A stretch of 64,000 nucleotides of DNA from Neolewinella marina. Its GTDB lineage: Bacteria; Bacteroidota; Bacteroidia; Chitinophagales; Saprospiraceae. The DNA is taken from positions 248,001 through 312,000 of the forward strand of contig NZ_PDLO01000003.1 in the NCBI RefSeq assembly GCF_002631205.1, in the 5' to 3' direction. The position numbers and the translations under genes were made by a program. Shown here in pieces: positions 40,974 through 49,112 of this stretch. The notes beneath the pieces are model-generated. The model did not search any database. It was not told where the DNA came from and worked only from the letters and a program-made list of their open reading frames with translations. Each line of letters starts with the position of its first letter. The stretch's first letter is position 1.

Positions 40974-41448
40974 CCTCCAGGTCTTCGATCCGGCCCTCGT
41001 TCACGGAAAATCGTAGTACGGTTCGCATCCGGTGAAAGCCGTGACGGCCGCAGGCCCCGGGGTTCATGTGTAGAACTTTGCGGGTTTTGTCCATCATCAC
41101 CTTCAGGATGTGGCTGTGGCCGCAGATGTAAAGGTCGGGCCGCTCCGCTTCGATAAGCTTCCTTACCCGCGCGGTGTAACGTCCTGGATATCCGCCGACG
41201 TGGGTCATCAGCACCTTCACCCCACCCACGGTAAAACAGGCGTCGAGGGGCAGCCGCTGCCGGATGGCCGTATCGTCGATGTTGCCGTATACCCCCCGTA
41301 CGGGGCGGAAGGCTTCCAGTGCATCCAGCACCGCCGGGTCGCCAACGTCGCCGGCGTGCCACACCTCATCGCAACCGGCGAAGTGTTCCAGGATAGCCGG
41401 GTCCAGGTAGGAATGGGTGTCGGATAGTAGGCCAATGCGTACGCTCAT
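40921..41448 (-). CDS. YfcE/MJ0936-type metallophosphoesterase
   Basis: 175 residues. All metal-ligand motifs of the small calcineurin-like phosphodiesterases are seen in order: LLSDTHSYLD, HAGDVGD, GNIDD, MTHVGGYPG and CGHSHILK. It hydrolyses phosphodiesters, but the natural substrate is not known. It overlaps the upstream gene by 4 bases (ATGA) and the convergent CNNM gene by 53 bases. Confidence 0.93.
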   Translation of the reverse strand: MSVRIGLLSDTHSYLDPAILEHFAGCDEVWHAGDVGDPAVLDALEAFRPVRGVYGNIDDTAIRQRLPLDACFTVGGVKVLMTHVGGYPGRYTARVRKLIEAERPDLYICGHSHILKVMMDKTRKVLHMNPGACGRHGFHRMRTVLRFSVNEGRIEDLEVIELGLRGAVPPDFLPD

Positions 41449-43007
41449 TCACTGTTCTTGTAGATGCCGATGATGAGATCGCCCCGCGGGGCAACTTCCA
41501 CGACCGGTCGGGCGAATATGCCGACGCGGTTGGCCACGTCGATCCGCTCCTGGGGGTATAGAAAATTCGTGGCGGTATAGTCGGCGCGGCCCCAGTCGGA
41601 TTCGTGGATGATCTTCCCTTGGGCGCGGGGCGGCAGGGCCCGGATGTTGTCGATACAGGGCCAGTTCTGGCACTTGACGGTGCGGGTTTCTCCTTCAGGG
41701 ATCTGGTCGGCGAGCTCCACCAGAGCCTGGCGGTAGCCAGCACCCCAGTAGTCCATGTCAAACCGCCGCAGCAGGTAGTCGCCGCTAATAAGTTCATTGA
41801 AGTACACCTGCTGTTGGGGGTGCATGCGGATCATAGCTATGGCCGTAGTGACTATCCCCAGGGTCAGCACGGCGCTGCTGAGAACGGGCCGCCACCGCCC
41901 CAGTCGGTCGTACCCGGTAATCATCAGGAACACCAGGCCGGGATAGACGAAGTGCAGGTGCCGCCAACCGTTATACAGGGTGGATCCGAGCACGATAACG
42001 ACCAAAATAGGCCCGACCGAGAGGCCAAGCTGGACAAAATCCAGTTGGCCGGCGTAGCCCGTCCACAGTCTCCCTTTTTGTAGTCCGGGCCATACCGCAC
42101 GAATGGCCAGGTACAGTCCCGCGAAGAGGAACAGTAGATAGGGCAGGGGAGTGGTGATGAAGATCCAGGCCGGGATGTAGTAGGCCGGCAGGTCGGTGGC
42201 CGGCAGGTAATTGGCAAAGAGAAGGTTGACGCTGTCCCAGGTAAAAGCGCTCATGTGACTGATGGCGCCGGCCAGGCGAGATCCTGTTTCCACCCAGAGG
42301 TAGGGGAAGAAGGGGAGCATGAGCAGGAAGGTGGCAGGCAGGTAGACGGCCGCGTGCACCAGCCTGCGGTAGTTGCCGGGGCGCTCGAACAGCTGTTCCC
42401 AAATGAGGATCAGGGCCGTGGCCGCCACCAGAATAAGGGCCGGGAAGCGGGTATTCAGCGCCAGGGCGGAGGCCAGTACGTGGCAGGCGAGGGCAGCATT
42501 GCTGCGGTGCTTCAGGTAGCGGGCCAGGGTAAAGGTGGCAATGGCGTAGAAAACCAGCAGGATATGATCCTTGGGGTTGAAGAAGGCGTGGGCGAAGATG
42601 CGCGGACTGAGCAGCAGCATGGCCGTGCCAATAAGGGGGTACCACTTTTCCCGGGGCCAGCGCAGCCTCAGGGTCCGGTAGAAAAAGGCCAGGGCCAGGG
42701 CAAACAGCAGGAAACCCATGAGGTGGCGGAGCCGGTAGTACTGGAAAGGGTCATCCATGATGCCCAACTGAATCTCAGCCAGGGTAGCCACGATCTGGAA
42801 GATCATGCCGTACTCGCTGAACGACTTTCCTTCCGTAGCCAGGGGCGGGTGATCAATGCCCAGGCGGTCGGCCATGTATTCGACGGTGACGTGACCGTGG
42901 CGGCGCTGTATGGCTTCGTCGTAGGTGATGCCGTAGTCGTCCACTACCGCGAATCCGATGACCAGGTAGGTGAGGAAAAAGAGTCCGACGATGATCCGGT
43001 GGTTCAC
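41445..43007 (-). CDS. GT-C-type multi-pass glycosyltransferase-like membrane protein
   Basis: 520 residues from GTG 43007. About ten hydrophobic helices. The first extracytoplasmic loop carries the acidic pair VVDDYGITYDE (Asp23, Asp24), as in GT39/ArnT-like polyprenyl-phosphate sugar transferases; ARYLKHRSNAA and the PFFPYLWVETGSR loop fit this layout. A C-terminal soluble part of about 110 residues is Trp-rich (MDYWGAGYRQALVELADQ). The sugar donor and acceptor are unknown. It follows the FMN reductase gene by 11 bases. Confidence 0.75.
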   Translation of the reverse strand: MNHRIIVGLFFLTYLVIGFAVVDDYGITYDEAIQRRHGHVTVEYMADRLGIDHPPLATEGKSFSEYGMIFQIVATLAEIQLGIMDDPFQYYRLRHLMGFLLFALALAFFYRTLRLRWPREKWYPLIGTAMLLLSPRIFAHAFFNPKDHILLVFYAIATFTLARYLKHRSNAALACHVLASALALNTRFPALILVAATALILIWEQLFERPGNYRRLVHAAVYLPATFLLMLPFFPYLWVETGSRLAGAISHMSAFTWDSVNLLFANYLPATDLPAYYIPAWIFITTPLPYLLFLFAGLYLAIRAVWPGLQKGRLWTGYAGQLDFVQLGLSVGPILVVIVLGSTLYNGWRHLHFVYPGLVFLMITGYDRLGRWRPVLSSAVLTLGIVTTAIAMIRMHPQQQVYFNELISGDYLLRRFDMDYWGAGYRQALVELADQIPEGETRTVKCQNWPCIDNIRALPPRAQGKIIHESDWGRADYTATNFLYPQERIDVANRVGIFARPVVEVAPRGDLIIGIYKNSE

Positions 43008-43018
43008 GGGGGATGCCT

Positions 43019-43528
43019 TTAGGGTAACAGCCGCAGGGCTTCGGTGAGCATCTCCCGGGTATCGCCCGGTAAAATGCCGCCCCCTTCATCAAAGGCCACC
43101 TCATTCTGAAAACAGGGCAATTGGGCCACGACCCGGCAGTCCAGCGCCTGCAGCGACCACAGCAGGCTTTGCAGCGCATGTTCCCCCCGCGGCGGGTGGG
43201 GGCAGAAGGTCAGGGCCAGTACGGGCTTGCCGGTGGCCACCCCGGAGGTGGTGAGCCAGTCCAGGGCATTTTTCAGTACGCCCGGCAGGTTGTCCAGGTA
43301 GGCGGGGGTAGATATGATAACGGCCTTCGCCCCTGCCCAGTCCTTGCGCCAATTGATAACGGGTTCCGGCCAGGGGGATTGATCCCGAGCGGGCTGGAAG
43401 ATGGGCAGGGAATCCAGGGGGGTAGCGGAGCGGACGGGAGTGGAAGTAAGGGTGGCCAGGCTGGCCAGCAGGCGGGAGTTGGCACTGTCCGGATGGGGGG
43501 AGCCCGAAACGGTCAGGTAGGGCTCCAC
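43019..43528 (-). CDS. NADPH-dependent FMN reductase-family flavodoxin-like protein
   Basis: 169 residues from GTG 43528, two bases after the stop of the upstream gene. Flavodoxin-like fold with the FMN-phosphate loop SGSPHPDSANSRLL near the start, the AVIISTPAYLDNLPGVLKNALDW motif in the middle, and a Cys-rich PVLALTFCPHPPRG strand. Members reduce FMN, quinones or azo dyes with NAD(P)H. The substrate is unknown. Confidence 0.88.
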   Translation of the reverse strand: MEPYLTVSGSPHPDSANSRLLASLATLTSTPVRSATPLDSLPIFQPARDQSPWPEPVINWRKDWAGAKAVIISTPAYLDNLPGVLKNALDWLTTSGVATGKPVLALTFCPHPPRGEHALQSLLWSLQALDCRVVAQLPCFQNEVAFDEGGGILPGDTREMLTEALRLLP

Positions 43529-43529
43529 G

Positions 43530-43886
43530 CTAGTCCTCTTCGTCGGTATCTACGTCTTCGTCCGAGAGTTCGTCCAGGTCGATGTCGGCTTCCTCGATGT
43601 CGTCGTCGTACTTGTCGCCGTACTCCTCGCGGGCCTCGTCGGTGAGGATGCCGTCGTCATCGTAGTCGTCGTCGTCTTCGATGATCAGCTGGGCCTCGGA
43701 CTTGGTCATGCGGATCAGGTAGTACTTCTCGCTGGTTTCAAAGGGGAGCGCGCTGGCGATCTTTCCGTTCACGTCGGTGAAACGGATCAGGTGACGCTCG
43801 AAGCCATTGGGGTAGTTGAGCTTGATTTGCTCGAGCAAATCCTCGTCGAGCTTATCGTAGTTCTTGATTACACGTGGCTTGCTCAT
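43530..43886 (-). CDS. Conserved acidic Bacteroidota protein of unknown function
   Basis: 118 residues from ATG 43886. A folded N-terminal part (SKPRVIKNYDKLDEDLLEQIKLNYPNGFE, shown here in two parts: SKPRVIKNYDKL and EQIKLNYPNGFE) with SALPFETSEKYYLIRMT leads to a very acidic, disordered C-terminus of about 45 residues (runs of Asp and Glu). Nearly the same pattern is known from many Bacteroidota, where it is unnamed or loosely called a primase without evidence. It heads the FMN reductase/GT-C/phosphodiesterase unit, and a strong hairpin lies between it and talC. Confidence 0.82.
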   Translation of the reverse strand: MSKPRVIKNYDKLDEDLLEQIKLNYPNGFERHLIRFTDVNGKIASALPFETSEKYYLIRMTKSEAQLIIEDDDDYDDDGILTDEAREEYGDKYDDDIEEADIDLDELSDEDVDTDEED

Positions 43887-43926
43887 AGACTGGTTTAACA
43901 ACGGGGAAGGTATTCAGAATGGGTAA

Positions 43927-43955
43927 TGCCCGGAGCAGCGGGGCTGCTCCGGGCA
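43927..43955. terminator. Strong hairpin between talC and the acidic-protein gene
   Basis: A perfect 13-bp stem (43927-43939 with 43943-43955) with a 3-base loop lies 15 bases past the talC stop on its transcribed strand. There is no clear T-run on either strand, so it may terminate weakly, stabilise the mRNA end, or attenuate read-through into the next gene. Confidence 0.55.
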
Positions 43956-43969
43956 ATCTTAGGGTTAAT

Positions 43970-44635
43970 TTACGAGACTACGCTCTGCGCCTTCTTGTGG
44001 TCGGCCAGGAATTTCTCCAGTCCGATGTCGGTCAGGGGGTGCTTGAACAGGCTGTCGTAGCTGCTCAGGGGGCAGGTCACCACGTCGGCACCGGCCTTGG
44101 CGGCTTCCACGATGTGCTTGCCGCTCCGGATCGAGGCGGCCAGGATCTCGGTTTCAAAGCCCTGGATGGCGTAGATCTCGGCGATGTCGGAGATGAGGGT
44201 CATGCCTTCCCAGCCGATGTCGTCGATGCGGCCGATGAAGGGGCTTACGTAGGTAGCGCCGGCCTTGGCAGCCAGGATGGCCTGTCCGGGGCTGAACACT
44301 AGGGTACAGTTGGTCCGGATGCCGTTTTCGGTGCACCAGGCCAGGGCCTTGACGCCTTCGCGGATCATGGGAATCTTGACGACGATGTTGTCGGCGATCT
44401 TGACCAGCTCGCTGGCTTCCCGCTTCATGCCTTCCAGGTCGGTGCTGATCACCTCGGCGCTGACGTCGCCGCCGGTGATTTCACAGATTTTGGCGTAATG
44501 GGCCCGCACGTTTTCATCGCCGCTGATGTTCTCTTTGGCCATCAGGCTGGGGTTGGTGGTTACTCCGTCCAGAATGCCCAGGCTTTCGGCTTCGCGGATG
44601 TCGTCGAGGTTGGCGGTATCGATAAAAAATTTCAT
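43970..44635 (-). CDS. TalC-type transaldolase / fructose-6-phosphate aldolase
   Basis: 221 residues, the length of the short transaldolases. TIM barrel with FIDTANLDDIREAE at the N-terminus, VTTNPSLM, and the Schiff-base Lys87 in NIVVKIPM; TLVFSPGQAILAAKAGATYVSPFIGRIDD is standard. It moves a dihydroxyacetone unit in the pentose phosphate pathway or cleaves fructose 6-phosphate; the sequence alone does not decide which. A good promoter lies upstream. Confidence 0.94.
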   Translation of the reverse strand: MKFFIDTANLDDIREAESLGILDGVTTNPSLMAKENISGDENVRAHYAKICEITGGDVSAEVISTDLEGMKREASELVKIADNIVVKIPMIREGVKALAWCTENGIRTNCTLVFSPGQAILAAKAGATYVSPFIGRIDDIGWEGMTLISDIAEIYAIQGFETEILAASIRSGKHIVEAAKAGADVVTCPLSSYDSLFKHPLTDIGLEKFLADHKKAQSVVS

Positions 44636-44663
44636 GTGCAGGTGGTTTATGTCTTTACTGCCG

Positions 44664-44693
44664 CTAACATACCACTGGCCCGGATGTTTCCAA
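44664..44693 (-). promoter_or_regulatory. Promoter of talC: -33 TTG and -7 TATGTTAG
   Basis: On the minus strand, TTG (44693-44691) and TATGTTAG (44671-44664; one mismatch to TAnnTTTG) with a 19-base spacer, ending 28 bases before the ATG. Confidence 0.55.
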
Positions 44694-44895
44694 GCATTCC
44701 CGGTATTATATATGCCGCGCCGAAGCCTTGGGGGTTGATTCCCAACCCTTTCGCGCTCATCAACTGGGCCGCGGCGGTGGACAGCAAGGCCGAGCTACCG
44801 CCTTACCCCGCCATCCTATATATATGGACGTGCAGGATAGTTCAGGTATTACACGGCGGGCGCGGGGAACAAGCAAACAAATCCTCCGTTAAGTT

Positions 44896-44925
44896 TTTGC
44901 GTTAGGTGGTTTCGGCTTACCTTTG
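44896..44925 (+). promoter_or_regulatory. Promoter of rpsP: -33 TTTG and -7 TACCTTTG
   Basis: TTTG at 44896-44899 and an exact -7 element at 44918-44925, spacer 18 bases: the best full match to the Bacteroidota promoter in the window. It predicts a leader of about 65 bases before the rpsP ATG. Confidence 0.75.
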
Positions 44926-44996
44926 CGCCCCGGCAAAACCGGCTGCCCCCTGGAGGGAGTAGGTCGGTCTTATCTAACAAACGACAATTTGTCACC

Positions 44997-45638
44997 ATGC
45001 CAGTTAAAATTCGCCTTCAGCGTAAGGGCCGTCGTAAGCGTCCTTTTTACCACATCGTCATTGCGGACGCCCGCGCGCCCCGCGACGGTAAGTTCATCGA
45101 GAAGATCGGTACCTATAACCCGATGACCGTTCCGGCCACTATCGACCTGGACCGCACCGCCGCCTACGATTGGCTGCTGAAGGGTGCCCAGCCCACCGAT
45201 ACGGTACGGGCCATCCTCCGCTTCAAGGGAGTACTCTACCGCAAGCACCTTATGCGCGGCGTTGCCAAAGGCGCGCTGACCCAGGAGGAAGCCGACAAGA
45301 AGTACCAGGAGTGGATCGACGCCAAAGAAGGCACCACCGCCGAGCGCCGCGCCGCCCAGGAGGAGAAGGAAGCTGAATTCCGCGCTGCCGTTTCCGGTAC
45401 GCCTCCCCCCGCTCCCGAGCCCGAGCCCGAGGCCGTAGAGGAAACCGAAACCGCCGAAGCCACCGCTTCCACCGAGGAGGAGGCTGGTTCCACGGAAGAA
45501 AGCCGCGCCGCCGCTGCTGACGTAGCCGGTGAAGCCAAGGCCGAAGCCGACGCCGCCGAGGCCGCAGGTGAAGCCCTCGCCGAAGCCAACGAAGGCGAAG
45601 GTGATGCCGCTACCGGAGACATCGACAAGGAAGTCTAA
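44997..45638 (+). CDS. rpsP: 30S ribosomal protein S16 with a long acidic C-terminal tail
   Basis: 213 residues, against about 80-90 in E. coli. Residues 1-85 are the S16 core ([36 protein letters not shown], here cited as [18 protein letters not shown] and [12 protein letters not shown]). A middle helix ([15 protein letters not shown]) leads to a tail of about 100 residues made almost only of Ala, Glu, Thr and Pro. Tailed S16 is known in Bacteroidota; the tail's role is unknown. A strong promoter precedes and a terminator follows, so the gene is monocistronic, unlike the rpsP-rimM-trmD-rplS operon of other phyla. Confidence 0.97.
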   Translation: MPVKIRLQRKGRRKRPFYHIVIADARAPRDGKFIEKIGTYNPMTVPATIDLDRTAAYDWLLKGAQPTDTVRAILRFKGVLYRKHLMRGVAKGALTQEEADKKYQEWIDAKEGTTAERRAAQEEKEAEFRAAVSGTPPPAPEPEPEAVEETETAEATASTEEEAGSTEESRAAAADVAGEAKAEADAAEAAGEALAEANEGEGDAATGDIDKEV

Positions 45639-45667
45639 ACCGACTTCAACTCAGATAACTCATCAGG

Positions 45668-45705
45668 AGCCCCGTCCGCAGTCCGCTGCCGACGGGGCTT
45701 TTTTT
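45668..45705 (+). terminator. Rho-independent terminator of rpsP
   Basis: A 9-bp stem (45668-45676 with 45691-45699), extended by an inner 4-bp stem (45678-45681 with 45686-45689), is followed by seven T. It lies 29 bases past the rpsP stop and touches the end of the convergent aminotransferase gene. Confidence 0.9.
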
Positions 45706-46525
45706 ATGCGTATTCCCGCCAGGCCTCCATCAGCTGCCGGGTAATGGCACCCGCGTCCCCGCCGCCGATCAGTTGATCATCCACCCGGGTAATGGGCATG
45801 GCCCCCTTGATGGAACTGCAGATGATGGCCTCGTCGGCCGCCAGGAGCTCCTCCACCGTCACGTCTCTTTCCTCAAACGGGATGCCCAGTTGGCCCGCCA
45901 ACCGCAGCAGGTGCCGGCGGGTGATGCCCAGCAGCACATCATCCACCGGGGTGATCAGCCGACCATCGACCACGATCATGAAGTTGGAGCGGTCGCTTTC
46001 CCGGACGCAGCCCCGGCGGTCGACGTAAAGGGGATACTGGGCACTCCGCTCCCGCAGCAGGGGCTGAATACGGATGCCCTCCAGGTAATCGATGGATTTC
46101 ACCCGCGGCAGCTGCCGTTCGTATTCGTGCAGCATGACCGTGCACCCTGCTGCGTAGTAGGTGGGCGCGGGGGGCGTGAAGGTGTAGGGGAGGACCAGCA
46201 GGTTGGGTTGCTGGGGCGTATAGCCATCCCCGGCGTAACCTCCGGTCAGGATGGTGCGTATCCCACCCGTGGACGGGCCGTTACGGTCGATCACTTCCTG
46301 AATTACCTCACCCAGCTCCGCCCCCCCGAGGGGGAGATCCAGCTCCAGCCCGGCCGCGCTCTGGCGGAAGCGGTCGAGGTGGTCGGTGATGAACCGCGGC
46401 TTTCCGTTGATCACCCGGAAGTAGTCAAAGACCCCGTATCCCCGCAGGATACTCAGGTCGGAAACGTGGAGGTGTGCCTCGGAAGCGGCGAGGTAAGCGC
46501 CATTGAGGTAAACTTGATCCAGCAT
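45704..46525 (-). CDS. Class IV aminotransferase
   Basis: 273 residues. Fold-type IV PLP enzyme with Lys143 in RVKSIDYLEG, the SILRGYGVFDYFRVINGKP start, RTILTGGYAGDGY, and the C-terminal TRRHLLRLAGQLGIPFEER and AICSSIKGAMPI (here IICSSIKGAMPITRV). Members are branched-chain or D-amino acid aminotransferases or aminodeoxychorismate lyases; this one is not assigned. dapF follows 3 bases upstream in the same unit, so D-amino acid or cell-wall amino acid metabolism is possible. Confidence 0.9.
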   Translation of the reverse strand: MLDQVYLNGAYLAASEAHLHVSDLSILRGYGVFDYFRVINGKPRFITDHLDRFRQSAAGLELDLPLGGAELGEVIQEVIDRNGPSTGGIRTILTGGYAGDGYTPQQPNLLVLPYTFTPPAPTYYAAGCTVMLHEYERQLPRVKSIDYLEGIRIQPLLRERSAQYPLYVDRRGCVRESDRSNFMIVVDGRLITPVDDVLLGITRRHLLRLAGQLGIPFEERDVTVEELLAADEAIICSSIKGAMPITRVDDQLIGGGDAGAITRQLMEAWREYA

Positions 46526-46528
46526 GTA

Positions 46529-47323
46529 CTAAAGGCTTATGGTTCCGGTGAATACGAAGGTAGCCGGGCCAATGAGTTGAAGGTTGGTGAACCGCCCGTT
46601 TTGCTTTTCCCCGCTGACGGAAAGCGAACCGCCCCTGGCCTGGACGGGCACGAGAAAGGGGCCGTCGGGGATGTTGGGCCGCCGCATCAGGGAGCCGATG
46701 GCCGCAGCGGTCACCCCGGTTCCGCAGGCCAGGGTTTCGTCCTCGACGCCGCGTTCGTAGGTGGCGATATCGAGTCCGTCGGGGCGTTGGCGGACAAAGT
46801 TTACGTTGATCCCTTTATCTCGGTAAGGGGGAGATTGCCGCAGGGCGCGGCCTTCGGCGACTACGTCCACGGTGTCCAGGTTCTCCACGAACCGCAGGTA
46901 GTGGGGGGAGCCGGTATCGATCTCGTAGTCCGCACCTACCTCGCGGATGGTCTCCACGTCGGCCATGCCCAGGGCGATGTCGCCCGCCGGGGTCAGGGTG
47001 GCTTCGTGGGGTCCGTCGGAGGCCAGGAAACGGTAGATGTCCCGTTCGATACCCAGGTCGGCGGCGAAGCGGACGATGCAGCGGCCACCGTTGCCACACA
47101 GGGTGCTGCCGCTGCCGTCGGCGTTGAAGTACACCATTTCGAAGTCAAATTCCGGGGGCGCCGGGCGCAGGAGCATCAGTCCGTCGGCCCCCACGCCGAA
47201 GTGGCGGTCGCACAGCCGGGCAACGTGGGTGGGGGAGAGGCGGTCCGCCAGCTTGCCCGCCCGATCATCGAGGAGGATGAAGTCGTTGCCCGCTCCGTGG
47301 TACTTGTAAAAGGTCAGGTCCAT
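46529..47323 (-). CDS. dapF: Diaminopimelate epimerase
   Basis: 264 residues. The two catalytic cysteines are Cys76 (LCGNGGRC) and Cys200 (ACGTGVTAAA), in the two mirrored halves of the fold; KYHGAGNDFILLDD at the N-terminus is typical. It makes meso-diaminopimelate for peptidoglycan and lysine. It sits between an unknown small membrane protein gene (0 bases) and the class IV aminotransferase gene (3 bases), all minus strand. Confidence 0.97.
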   Translation of the reverse strand: MDLTFYKYHGAGNDFILLDDRAGKLADRLSPTHVARLCDRHFGVGADGLMLLRPAPPEFDFEMVYFNADGSGSTLCGNGGRCIVRFAADLGIERDIYRFLASDGPHEATLTPAGDIALGMADVETIREVGADYEIDTGSPHYLRFVENLDTVDVVAEGRALRQSPPYRDKGINVNFVRQRPDGLDIATYERGVEDETLACGTGVTAAAIGSLMRRPNIPDGPFLVPVQARGGSLSVSGEKQNGRFTNLQLIGPATFVFTGTISL

Positions 47324-47593
47324 TTATTGATCTTGTTGCCGCCGCTGATCCTGCTGCCGCCGCAGGGAATCAAGTTTGGCCGCTTCGCGGTCGGCCTTTT
47401 CACGGTAGTAATTCTTGGATTCAGGCTGTTCGAGGGGATCTTCGAAGCCTACGGGTACGTCAAGCGTATAGGTCCGGTAGGCGGCGATGCCGGCCAGCAG
47501 CAGGATCAGCGCGAGGCCAATGAGGGAGACCTTCCAGCCAAAGATGTTGCTGGAGGGCGGATGGTCGGGGTCGTAGGAAGGTTTGCGGATCAC
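47324..47593 (-). CDS. Small single-pass membrane protein, unknown
   Basis: 89 residues from GTG 47593 (no Met in frame upstream or near). A short N-terminal part is followed by one hydrophobic helix at about residues 23-42 (VSLIGLALILLLAGIAAY) and a polar, helical tail ending in a Gln/Arg/Asp-rich repeat (RRQQDQRRQQDQ). Not recognised. The -7 element upstream ends only 5 bases before the GTG. The gene abuts dapF, so it may be co-transcribed with it. Confidence 0.6.
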   Translation of the reverse strand: MIRKPSYDPDHPPSSNIFGWKVSLIGLALILLLAGIAAYRTYTLDVPVGFEDPLEQPESKNYYREKADREAAKLDSLRRQQDQRRQQDQ

Positions 47594-47598
47594 GGGGG

Positions 47599-47606
47599 CA
47601 AAGGTA
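47599..47606 (-). promoter_or_regulatory. -7 promoter element (TACCTTTG)
   Basis: Exact TAnnTTTG on the minus strand ending 5 bases before the GTG start at 47593. If used, transcription would begin at or next to the start codon. Confidence 0.5.
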
Positions 47607-47656
47607 GGGCCTGGAATTAGAGTAACAATCCGGGGGGCACGGGCGTTGTTGGTCCT

Positions 47657-49054
47657 ATGAGTCTACGCACAATAGTAGTCTTTTCCCTGGCCTGTTTCGC
47701 CTCCGCCGTGCTCGGGGTGGCGGCAGGCCGGTGGTTCATTCCGGGTTTGCCCGCCGAGGAAATGCCGGTGAACCCCAGCCGGGAGGACCTGCGGCTGCGC
47801 ACCTTCGCCAGCAGTGCCCCTACGAGCTTCATCACGGCGGCCGAACGGGTCACCCCGGCGGTCGTTTCGGTTCGTTCCTATATGCGGGAAGGTCTGCTGT
47901 CCGGGGCGGGGGGCAACAGCGTCACCACCGGATCGGCGGTGATCATCTCTCCGGACGGGCTGGTGGCGACCAACAACCACGTCATCGAGGGCGCCCGGCG
48001 CATCCGCATCACCCTGCAGGACCGGCGGGAGTTCAACGCCCGGGTGGTGGGGGTGGACGAAAGCACCGACTTGGCGCTCCTGAAGATCAACGCCACGGAC
48101 CTGCCTACGGCCCACTTCGGCAACAGCGACAGCCTTCGGGTGGGGGAGTGGGTGCTGGCCGTCGGCAACCCCTACAGCCTCAACTCGACGGTGACCACGG
48201 GTATCGTGTCCGCCAAGGGTCGCAGCATTGATGTATTGCGCCCCGACGACCGCATTGAGAGCTTTATCCAGACCGACGCTGCCGTCAACCCCGGCAACAG
48301 CGGCGGAGCCCTGGTCAATACCGCCGGAGAACTCATCGGCATCAATACTGCCATCATCACCAACAGTGGTCGCCACGAAGGCTACGCCTTTGCCATCCCC
48401 GGCAACCTGGCGCGGCGGGTACTGAACGACCTGCGGGATTACGGAGAAGTACAACGGGCGGTGCTCGGCGTATGGATACAAGGCATCAATGATGCGCAGG
48501 CCAAGCAACTCCGGCTGCCGGCGGCCAGCGGGGCCCTCATCACCGACCTTACCCCCAACGGTCCGGCGGCCCGCGCCGGACTGCAGATGGGCGACGTGAT
48601 GACGGCCATCAACGGGGTAGCCATCAATTCGAGTCCGGAAATGCAGGAACAGCTCAGCCGCTACCGCCCCGGACAGCGGGTACAGGTGACCTTCATCCGC
48701 GACGGAGAAAGCCGCAGCAAGACCGTCCTGCTCACCGACAAAACCAACCGCCCCGGTACACTCGTCAGCGAGCGTACCGACGACCGGCTGCACCTCCTGG
48801 GTTTTGAGCTGCGCGACCTGAGTGCCGACGAGTGGCAACGCTTCCCCGGCGGCGGTGTGCGGGTGGTTTCCATCTTCCGGGACAGCCCCATCGCGGCTAC
48901 CCACATGAATGCCGGCTTCGTCATCACCCAGGTCGACAACGTCCCCGTGGCCAGCCTCGACGAGTTGCTCCGCCGGATCCGACACGTGGATGCCCCCCTT
49001 TTTGGCGGGTTCTACGAAGGGTACGAAGGGGAGTACTTTTACCGCCCGGAGTGA
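47657..49054 (+). CDS. HtrA/Deg family serine protease with PDZ domains
   Basis: 465 residues. An N-terminal hydrophobic helix (residues 5-24) is a signal anchor. The trypsin-like domain has the triad His108 (NNHVIEG), Asp138 (STDLALLKI) and Ser215 (GNSGGAL). A PDZ domain follows at about 275-365 (GALITDLTPNGPAARAGLQMGD) and a second, divergent PDZ-like region at about 385-465. It degrades or refolds damaged envelope proteins. The size fits DegQ/DegS-like members. It is divergent from the dapF unit. Confidence 0.95.
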   Translation: MSLRTIVVFSLACFASAVLGVAAGRWFIPGLPAEEMPVNPSREDLRLRTFASSAPTSFITAAERVTPAVVSVRSYMREGLLSGAGGNSVTTGSAVIISPDGLVATNNHVIEGARRIRITLQDRREFNARVVGVDESTDLALLKINATDLPTAHFGNSDSLRVGEWVLAVGNPYSLNSTVTTGIVSAKGRSIDVLRPDDRIESFIQTDAAVNPGNSGGALVNTAGELIGINTAIITNSGRHEGYAFAIPGNLARRVLNDLRDYGEVQRAVLGVWIQGINDAQAKQLRLPAASGALITDLTPNGPAARAGLQMGDVMTAINGVAINSSPEMQEQLSRYRPGQRVQVTFIRDGESRSKTVLLTDKTNRPGTLVSERTDDRLHLLGFELRDLSADEWQRFPGGGVRVVSIFRDSPIAATHMNAGFVITQVDNVPVASLDELLRRIRHVDAPLFGGFYEGYEGEYFYRPE

Positions 49055-49083
49055 CCCTGCAGGGTTTACCGCTCCGGCCGGAT

Positions 49084-49091
49084 TATCTTCG
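49084..49091 (+). promoter_or_regulatory. Possible -7 element (TATCTTCG)
   Basis: One mismatch to TAnnTTTG, 21 bases before the ATG of the aminotransferase gene and 30 bases after the protease stop. Confidence 0.4.
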
Positions 49092-49112
49092 TAGTGCCAA
49101 ACTTCGGCCCCT

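Larger units (their letters stand above)
44636..44996. other. Gene-free 361-base divergent region between talC and rpsP
   Basis: No convincing gene. It holds the talC promoter (minus, 44664-44693), the rpsP promoter (plus, 44896-44925), two AT-rich blocks (TATTATATATG near 44703 and CTATATATATGG near 44817) that stand out in this GC-rich DNA, and a GC-rich segment with short inverted repeats at about 44768-44815. A plus-strand frame to 44905 has no gene-like features. Confidence 0.6.

Noticed and set aside
44755-44830. tRNA-like GC-rich segment with TTGATTCCC
   Set aside because: No acceptor stem or anticodon arm could be paired on either strand.
44498-44905. Plus-strand frame of 135 codons in the talC-rpsP gap
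   Set aside because: Half of it is antisense to talC; the remainder lacks the codon bias of the neighbours and matches nothing recognisable.
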